Source of the DNA: Perilla frutescens
Taxonomy: Eukaryota; Streptophyta; Magnoliopsida; Lamiales; Lamiaceae
Direction: 5' to 3'
DNA length: 64,000 bases
NCBI GenBank assembly: GCA_026008535.1
Contig: BRKX01000014.1
Span: forward strand, 25,318,694 to 25,382,693
Of the stretch, positions 56,721-64,000 are shown in pieces. The position numbers and the translations under genes are program-made. The notes under the pieces were generated by a model. It did not search any database. It was not told where the DNA came from and saw only the letters and a list, made by a program, of their open reading frames with translations. Positions within the stretch are counted from its first letter, which is position 1; the number at the start of each line of letters is the position of its first letter.

Positions 56721-56723
56721 CTC

Positions 56724-57587
56724 TTATAATGTTCGATTTTTCCTTTCGACCACTCCACTTTGTTGAGGTGTCTTTGGAGCAGAAAACTCATGAATGATGC
56801 CTCTTTTTTCACAGAACTCTTCAAACATTGAATTTTCAAATTCGAGTCCATGATCCATTCTAATGCACTTAATGTTGGACTCATACTGTATTGACACCAT
56901 CCTGCAGAACTTCTTGAACATTCTGAATGCTTCAAAATTTTCTTGCAGAAATTCAACCCATGTGAATCTCGAAAAATCATCCACTATGACCGGAATAAAT
57001 CTTTTTCCATTCATGCTTTTGGTGTCAACTGGACCCATGATGTCCATGTGAATCAGATCGAAACACTTTGTGGTTTGACAAGCTGAGGCACTTTTATGTG
57101 GAGATCTCACCTGTTTGCCTTTCTGACATGCACTGCAAACAACATCGAGATTGATCTTCACTGGAGAAATACCTCGAACAGCATCAGCTTCAATTAATTT
57201 CTTCAAACTTCGAAAGCCGAGATGACCAAGTTTTTGATGTACTAGTTGAGTGTTAACATTGACTGAAACATTGCATTTCTCATTCTTGTCCGCATGGTAG
57301 CAATTATCCAATACTCAACTTCTGAACATAATGCACTTATTCTTGCTGTCAAAAACTTCACATGTATTTTTGTTAAATCTGACATGTATACCATCATCAC
57401 ACAGTTGACTTATGCTGATCAGATTTGCTGTTAAACCTTCGACATGAAGCACATTGCGTAACTTGGGAAAGTTCTTGACATTCAAGGTTCCCTTTCCCAC
57501 TATATTACCTTGTGCTCCTCCACCATAGCTCACTTTTCCTTTGCTTATTGTGGAATAGTCATCAAGAAACTTTTCATTGTCTGTCAT
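56724..57587 (-). pseudogene. Protease tail, zinc-binding and integrase core of element B
   Basis: Frame continues from gag. 57587-57315: DDYSTISKGKVSYGGGAQG and LTANLISISQLCDDG, TGA at 57315. 57311-56724: HQKLGHLGFRSLKKL with CSACQKGKQ (HHCC zinc region), the integrase core IHMDIMGP, RMDHGLEFEN (second catalytic D kept) and KTPQQSGVVERKNR (catalytic E). TAA at 56724 ends it. Inserts cDNA into the genome in intact relatives. Confidence 0.92.
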
Positions 57588-57590
57588 ATG

Positions 57591-59539
57591 TCATGAAAAC
57601 CCACTGTCAAAGTACCATGTACCAATAATGTTGGCTTTCAGCGAGGTGTAGACGACATTGCAGGAAATCTTTGCCTTCTTCGAACTTTTCTTCTTCTTAG
57701 AAGGTTTAGAAGAATTTTCCATGACAATCTTTCCTATTGCTATATCATCATGATATTTGAAGCAATAAGGTTTGATGTGTCCAGGCTCTTGGCAATAGTG
57801 ACAAACAAACTTATTCTCCTTGGATTTGTCGTTGACATTCATTTTGACATTTCCATCAACATTGACTAGAACATCCTTAGAGCTTTCCCCTTTGACAAAC
57901 TTGATAGGATTAGAGATGGATATTGATGAAATTGATATATATCCCAAGCCTTCTTTCATGGTTTGTCCCAATGTCAGAACCTCGTTCAGAGTAGATGTTC
58001 CTTGATTAAGTTGTCGAAAGGTTTTCGAGGCAGCTTCCACTTCCTTTCTCAGCTTATTCAGTTCAAGATCACTTCTAGTGAGTCAAATTTCATGGTCCAA
58101 AACCCTTTACTTTAGAGTTTGGTTCTCTTCCACAAGAATTCCAAATTCCTTCGATTGTTCAGTCCATTGTGTCATTGGACACATACTTTATCTACAACCT
58201 TGTGCAATTGTTGTAGAGCTTCCTGGTGGCTAACCTCAGACTGGTCTTCTTCCACCTGAGACACTTTAGCAGTGTTACAAAATTCATCCAGAAATGTCAT
58301 TTCATACCAGTTAGTGGTGTTTGGAGGAATGTCAGAGATTTCTTGTGTAACATTCTCCATAACATTGCTTAGAACATCTGAGTTCACATGATCAAGACTA
58401 ACGTCATAGTCAAAATCACCATCATCCATGTCGGTTAAAGCATCAATCATTCCTTCTATGTCATCATCGACTTTTACAAACAACACAGTTTGTTTTTCAG
58501 CTTCTTCATCATCGAATTCGTCACTTAACACGGTAGCGCTATAATTTCTCCTCTGCTTTCTCTGAACAGTAGGACACTGATTGGCATAGTGTTCAAAGCC
58601 AGAAAATCCTCTACATTGAATTGAATCAATGTCCTTCACTGTATCATCTGAAGACTTTGATGATTTCGTCGACCCAGATGATGTTGATGAGGGAGAATCA
58701 AACAGTCTTCATGGTTTAAAGGTTGGAGAACCTTTCTTCATTGATTGAACAAGGGTATTGAACTTCTTGGTGAGAAGTGCAACACTCAGGGGTTCATCTT
58801 CATTTATCTCCTGAATGTTCTCAACATCAAGTTGAACATCTGAACTCGATGTCATTAACTGAAGAGCAATCCCTTTGAAAGAGATGTTTGATTTTTGGTT
58901 TTCAAGATTCATCTCAAACGTGAGTAGAATGCTCAGTGCTTCACTCAAACTCATGTTTGATACATTGTGAGCTTCTTCAATAGCTGAGATTTTCATGTTG
59001 AATCTCTCTGGAAGTGTGCAAAGAAGTTTACTTACCATGTTCTCATTCGAGATCGGACATCCAAGAGCTGTAGACTCATTTGACACTTCACACAGACGTT
59101 CAGTGTACATTGAAATTGTCTCATCTTTTAACATTCACAGAGTTTTGAAATTGGAAGTGAGTAGCCTGAGCTTTGTTTGACATACACTGGTCGACCCTTC
59201 ACAATGCTCCTGTAGTATGTTCCATGCTTGATATGCCATGGTGCAATTACACACCATTTTGAAGCAATGAACATCTACCGAAACAAAAATAGCATTGAGT
59301 GCCCTCGAATTGAAGTTAGAGATAATTCGATCATCATTAGTCCATTGGGTCTCTGGAGTAAGAATGAACACTCCATTGGGTCCCCCCATCCTTGGTGGAG
59401 ACCACTCTTCAATCACAGCCAACCAAGCCCTCTCATCGATGGACTTGATATACATCTTCATGCGCGATTTCCATATAGTATAATTCTTGCCATTACTATC
59501 CAATGCTGGAGGACAACACTGATTAATCTGAATATCCAT
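57591..59539 (-). pseudogene. gag and protease start of element B
   Basis: ATG at 59539 (MDIQINQCCPP). The gag core has NYTIWKSRMKMYIKSID and AWNILQEHCEGS. Stops at 59135 (TGA), 58709 (TGA) and 58172, and a frameshift between 58172 and 58040. Two zinc knuckles: CRGFSGFEHYANQC, where the second Cys position is Phe, and CHYCQEPGHIKPYC, intact. Between them lies an acidic segment, and a coiled-coil-like ELNKLRKEVEAA precedes the second knuckle. The frame runs into the protease WYFDSGFS, where TGA at 57591 follows the active site. This gag layout is Sirevirus-like. Confidence 0.9.
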
Positions 59540-59589
59540 TTTCAGTGAGTCAGCAAACCAAGGATCAAATACTTAGTGCATTAAGTACC

Positions 59590-59603
59590 GACTCTTGATG
59601 CCA
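59590..59603 (-). promoter_or_regulatory. Degenerate primer-binding site of element B
   Basis: Minus strand TGGCATCAAGAGTC two bases after the LTR, close to the TGGTATCAGAGTC form used by relatives but with changes. Confidence 0.7.
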
Positions 59604-59605
59604 CT

Positions 59606-60621
59606 TGTTGGAATTCATTACCAAAAGCAGTGAAATTAGACACAGAATCGTAATGTCAAACTCAGTGTCAAAGATAGTTAACACAACTATTTTAACACAA
59701 ATATGCAGAAAATAAAAATGCAATAACACACGAAATAATTTTAAATCACACACAACATGTATGTGATTGCCACAGGGAGAAATTAAGCTTTCACAAGCCA
59801 AAACAACTGTTAATTTGATGATGTCAGACACTGAGGCTCTTGACATATCAAATAAAATACATGAATCCTATTCTAGTTTACAACCAAAATGAATTCAAAA
59901 ATACAAATTAACCTACCATTAATTTGTAGACAAACTAGCAATGATTTCACAACCTTGCTATCTATCCTAACTTGTACAACCTACTCTCGTGAATTGATTG
60001 TACAGCAATAAACATTAAGAAAGAAGAAGGAATGAAGAACGAAATCTATGCTAAGTTTGTGACTCAAGCTCTTCAATCTTCTCACGCAGCGGAAAAATGG
60101 TTTGTGCTTGAATAGTTCTTCAAGTGTCGATCATATCCCTTATATGCTTCTTCACTTGAATTCAAGACTCGCGTCTTCTCTTTCTTGATCATGAGTTGAT
60201 CATAACCGCTCCTCGCCATGACTTCATCGTGTTTGGGAGAAACCGCCTCCAAGGCGTGGTTGAAAGCTTCACCCACGTTCATTCTATTTTTCTGAATTTC
60301 CAGCAAATATAATTTCTAAAAAAGAAAAAAAGATTAAATAGAGAAAACCATTAAACCTAAAAAATAGGAGATAGAGTTTTGACTTTGTCAAACTCTATTT
60401 TAAATAATATATCTAATATATATATATCCATTTATTTGAAATATTTATTTCATGGATATGCACATATATTCTAAGATAGATAAAACTAATTTATTAATTA
60501 AAGTAATAAATAAAACTAGAAAAGGATAAGATTAGTTACGACTATGTCACAGACAATGTCACAGGGAGTCTGTCTGACATCAAGTGCAACATTGAATGAC
60601 AATGTCATACAGCACTCAACA
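59606..60621 (-). repeat. 5' LTR of element B
   Basis: Minus-strand TGTTGAGTG...GAATTCCAACA, 1016 bp, partner of 48398-49415. Confidence 0.95.
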
Positions 60622-60626
60622 CATTT

Positions 60627-60870
60627 TAGTGGGTGATATTATGAATATATTTCTAACAGTTTTATATAAACACCTACACCTATATAGATACTACAAAATA
60701 AAAAATATGAGTTGATGATAAAGAATAAAAAAGAATAAGAAAGTGAAGTAATAAAAGGAGATGACTGACAACTAAGAAAGAAAATGCGTAAATAGTTCCC
60801 GAAATGAGATAAAGTTTATGAGAGCAAAATATGTGCTGCAATTCTAAGTGTAGATAGTAACATACAAATT
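60627..60870. other. Spacer right of element B
   Basis: AT-rich continuation of the locus left of 48393. No gene. Confidence 0.55.
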
Positions 60871-61352
60871 TAGCCTCCTACTTTGCTCATTTTAGCCTCA
60901 TTCATTTCTCATTTTAGCATATGTTGATAAAAAAAATATGAAACGGTGATTTCGTTGGAATGAAACACAATACACCCAATTTGGGGGCAGTGAACCCTAA
61001 TGAGAATCTCATAATTACTAATTGGGATCAGATGAGCCCTAATTGGAACATAATAAACCCTAATTGGGAACGGTGAACTCTAGTGGAAAATGTCACATCA
61101 AATTTAACCTCCTACTTCGCTCATTTTAGCCTCATTCATTTCTCACTTTAGCATGTTCTGATAAACAAAATATGGAATGATGATTTCATTGGAATGAAAT
61201 GCAATACACCCTATTTGGGGCCAGTGAACCCTAATGGGAATCTGATAATCACTAATTGGGATCAGATGAGCCTTAATTGGAATGTAATAAACCCTAATTA
61301 GGAACGGTGAAACCTAGTAGAAAATGTCACATCAAATTTAGCCTCCTACTTC
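60871..61352. repeat. 234-bp tandem repeat, two units plus a start of the third
   Basis: Units start at 60871, 61105 and 61339 (spacing 234 both times) with TAGCCTCCTACTT...; each contains AACCCTAAT and ACTAATTGGGATCAGATGAG words. The third unit is cut after 14 bases by the gypsy LTR at 61353, so the LTR landed in the array. Confidence 0.95.
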
Positions 61353-62060
61353 TGTAATACCCTAGATTTTCAGATATGTTTAGAGAATTATTAAGAGTAA
61401 TTAATTAAGTTAAGGAAGAAGTTTAAATAAGGTTTAAGTGAAATCAGATGTCAGTTACGACTTTAGGGGTCAATTTTCATAAAATCGTCTTTTCAGAAAT
61501 TTTGATCTTAATTCTGTTTTGGCCATTTGTGGTCTCGTTAGAAAGGTTTTAACTCAAGAAGTGTTCCAATCTTCCTGAAATTTTATTCTGAAGTCATTTG
61601 AGTTCCCAGTGATGAAAAACGTATTTAAAGGAGGAATGAATAGTAACTTTTGCGTGCGTTCGTATTTTGAGAAATTTACGAAATCCTCCTCATTGATCCA
61701 AGTCTTATTCTGTCAAGCCCTTCTTATGGGAAATGACTCAAGGATTCCATTGGCATTCATGGATTTCTATTCTGAGGTTAATCGAACGCTCGGGAGTAAA
61801 ATCTGTCAGTCTGAATAAATAGTAAAAAGTAATTCCAAAAAGGGAATCTTTACTTGTCTTTCTTCTGACGACCCCGTCTTCTTCACGAGTCAAGTTGGTT
61901 CACTAGCATTCAAGCCAATGAGTCTCCTGGTATTTTTAGATTTCATGTCTGAGGTCATTTGGATCTCGACATCGAATAAAGCAGCTTTTAACCGAACTCA
62001 GGGTAACTTTTACAGTATTTCCGCACTGGAGTGGCTTCTCAAGGAAGCCAAGCTCTCCTC

Positions 62061-62068
62061 TATAAATA
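62061..62068 (+). promoter_or_regulatory. TATA box of the right-hand gypsy LTR
   Basis: TATAAATA within CTCCTCTATAAATAGAAGG, followed by a leader rich in CATTCT/CACTC. Confidence 0.6.
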
Positions 62069-62794
62069 GAAGGCCCCCCTCCTTTACTCTATTTGCTCAT
62101 TCTATCCACTCATTTCAATTCCAAGAGAGTGGGAAAGCTTTGAGAGCCGAGAGAGTTCTGTCGAAGTCAAAAGCATTCTTCATGAGTGTTCTACAAGACG
62201 ACGAGTGGAGTGGCATGGAAGGGATGCGGTGAAGAAAGGTGCTAGAGGCGTCGTTGGGTTGTAGCAGGCGGCTCTGCCGCTGTTGCAACTCAACGAGACA
62301 CCGAGCTAGCCACCTTCCTTTGACGAACCTAACCCTATCCATTCTTGATCGTCGGTCTCGATTTCCATTTCTTTTCCATATTTTAAATTCAGTATTTACT
62401 TTTTGTTCTTCGTGTTCTTCATATTCTTCATTATTACTCGTTTACTTTCTGCCTAAAGTTATATTTTGATTCTCGTTAAAGTTCCAAGTCAATAGCGTTT
62501 TCGTTATATTTCTCGTTGTTATACTCATTATTATTCCCATTGTTATTCTCATCATTAATTCTCGTAATTAGTTTCATTTAAGATTTCATTGTTATTTTAA
62601 GTATTCAAGAAGGATTTTTGTGTTTATGCCGTTATAATGTTGATTTCTTTTCAAGATTAAAGCATGTTCGTTCCTATATTTTATTCAAAGTTCTAAGCCT
62701 TGTTTTTAAGTTTAAAACATCGAGGAAAGGGAGAGGTAACCAAGTAACGCCTCAACCAACACTTCGATCGAAAGTTTCGGAAGTTCGTGAAAGC

Positions 62795-62955
62795 GCATGG
62801 ACCGTGCAAGAGTTGCATGGCCCATGCAAAGCCATCCAGAACTCACGGCATGAGTCTGGAAGGCTAGCACGGACTGTGCTATGCTTGCACGGCCCGTGTC
62901 GAAAAGTCTGGGTGTCTGGTTCTCGCCTCATTAATTAGCACGGCCCGTGCAATGC
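62795..62955. repeat. Cluster of GCACGGCCCGTGC-type palindromes in the gypsy LTR
   Basis: GCATGGACCGTGC, GCATGGCCCATGC, GCACGGACTGTGC and GCACGGCCCGTG(C/T) (twice) occur within 160 bases, each a short near-palindrome. Confidence 0.85.
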
Positions 62956-64000
62956 TTCTGCCGCCATGTTTTGACTTTAATCGTGTTCTAAACTCGAGTC
63001 TTTCAAACCCTCATATTCTCTAAAGGTTCTAAAGTCGTGCTATCTATGTTTAAGTCCTAGTTAAGGGTATATAAGTTGGGTATTGTTTTATATCATGTTA
63101 ATAGTTAGAAATCTTCGAAGGAGGCCGCTAAGTCGATGATTTGACTTTTGTAGGAAGAAGTGAGCCTCGTAGAAATTCGGAGAAGGATCATCAACTCGTT
63201 GCTTCATCTTCTGCTCAGTATTCAAGGTGGGTAAATCTATACTCATCTAAAGTTTGAGCTAATAAGCTCTAGAAGCACATAGGAGAAATGAGATATCCAA
63301 TAAAATATTTTGCTCTACCTGATTGATCTCTGTACAAGGAAGGAAGGAAAGAAAGATGTTATATTTTAATTGAGCTCTCGAGCGTGTTTAGAAATGCTAG
63401 AAATGTTAAAGTGTTGATTAGGCGTAGCATGAGATATTTAAGAATTGTCTTTAGTTGCAATTCGTATTTATGTAGGTTCATTTTCTCGTATTTGAATGTT
63501 GATACTTTGTTAAAGCTCTCATAGTTAAAGATAGAGGACTACCTTCTAGGGTAGTGATAAATCCCTTATAGGCCGAGATCATGCTATCATTAAAGGATTA
63601 GCCCCTAGACGTTTCTCTAGGGTTGGTTTTGCTAGTAAGGTTAAGGAAGGAAGGAACTTAGCATTTGCTTAAAGCAGGATTTGAGCTCAGAGAACTCGTG
63701 ATATTTTGATCATTAAGTGAGTCACTGTTGGATTTATCCCTCGCAAACTCGTAAAGATATTTGAGGTAACTCCTCTTGTGTCCTAAGGCATGCCTAAGAG
63801 TGCAGTTGACATCAGGTTTGAGCCAGGATGAACCCAAAAGAAAAAAAAAGGTTTTACGGATATGGAGAGGGGTTTTGCGTTTTGCTCTCCATATACCGTC
63901 AGTATATATTGGATATCTTGAAGTTATTGAAGTGTTTTTGTTAAAACCCACTGAGTACATTAGTGCTCATGCCCCCCTTTTTCAAATGTTTTCAGGTTGA

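Larger units (their letters stand above)
48398..60621 (-). mobile_element. Element B: Sirevirus-like copia retrotransposon with env-like ORF, 12.2 kb
   Basis: LTRs at 59606-60621 (5' on the minus strand, 1016 bp) and 48398-49415 (1018 bp), with TSD CATTT at 48393-48397 and 60622-60626. On the minus strand the order is gag, protease, integrase, RT, RNase H, env-like ORF, polypurine tract. RT signatures (QIYVDDIIFGS, FEMSMVGELNYFLGLQIKQ) are those of the SIRE/Maximus lineage. One main frame runs from 58040 to 55209 with three stops. A truncated LTR element at 52415 to about 55215 interrupts RNase H. All parts are present but none is intact. Confidence 0.93.
61353..64000 (+). mobile_element. Gypsy-type (Tekay/Del-like) LTR running off the window
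   Basis: Starts TGTAATACCCTAG, the usual TGTAACACCC-type 5' end of plant Tekay LTRs. TATA box TATAAATA at 62061-62068, after which transcription would start. Toward the end ACCCACTGAGTAC...GTGCTCATGCCCCCC...TTTTCAGGTTG resembles the 3' part of the LTR at 1585-1645. More than 2.6 kb without coding, consistent with the long LTRs of this group. The right end, PBS and internal genes are beyond the window. Confidence 0.75.

Noticed and set aside
60871..61352. Interstitial telomere repeats (AACCCTAAT words)
   Set aside because: The words are isolated inside a 234-bp unit, not in head-to-tail CCCTAAA runs.
61609..62342. Short ORFs in the right-hand gypsy LTR
   Set aside because: Inside a non-coding LTR around its TATA box; no similarity to gag.

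Overview
The window is nuclear DNA of a flowering plant, almost certainly a eudicot. The evidence is one intact class II LOB-domain (LBD) gene with a plant-type intron and EAR-like motif, several lineages of plant Ty1/copia and Ty3/gypsy retrotransposons, Stowaway-type MITEs, Mutator-like elements, a Helitron-like element and AT-rich spacers. The large env-like retroelements remind me of Lamiales genomes, but that is only an impression. I see no bacterial, organellar or CRISPR features.

Layout. 1-1861 is the 3' part of a gypsy-type LTR. It abuts a decayed Sirevirus-like copia element (A, 1862-15278). That element has gag and protease remnants, a deletion that removes integrase and reverse transcriptase, an RNase H tail split by a solo LTR, then about 8.5 kb holding THREE tandem, divergent env-like gene units, each behind its own leader. 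A polypurine tract and a 1.74-kb LTR follow. 15279-20128 holds a minisatellite and two TIR elements. 20129-25687 is a Tork/Tnt1-like copia element with both LTRs and a mutated integrase. 25688-28425 is spacer with a 90-bp Stowaway and an RNase H relic.

The only convincing host gene is the LBD gene at 28426-29386 (minus strand, two exons, 288 aa). Upstream of it are a 1.27-kb Mutator-like element (9-bp TSD), a Helitron-like element, Stowaway MITEs, a second Mutator-like element full of inverted repeats, and microsatellites. At 39735-46763 a probable Mutator-like element (9-bp TSD) carries a 207-bp tandem repeat, which is split by a copia element with almost identical LTRs but a broken pol.

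48398-60621 is a second Sirevirus-like element (B, minus strand, 12.2 kb, TSD CATTT). It has gag, protease, integrase, RT, RNase H and one env-like ORF, and carries a nested truncated LTR element (52415 to about 55215). After a 234-bp tandem repeat, a gypsy LTR starts at 61353 and runs off the window.

The genes do not form a pathway: this is a nest of mobile elements around one putative transcriptional regulator. The least explained part is the triplicated env-like module of element A. It belongs to the same family as the single env-like ORF of element B, its second domain is one I cannot name, and its many in-frame stop codons are each one C-to-T or G-to-A change from a sense codon.
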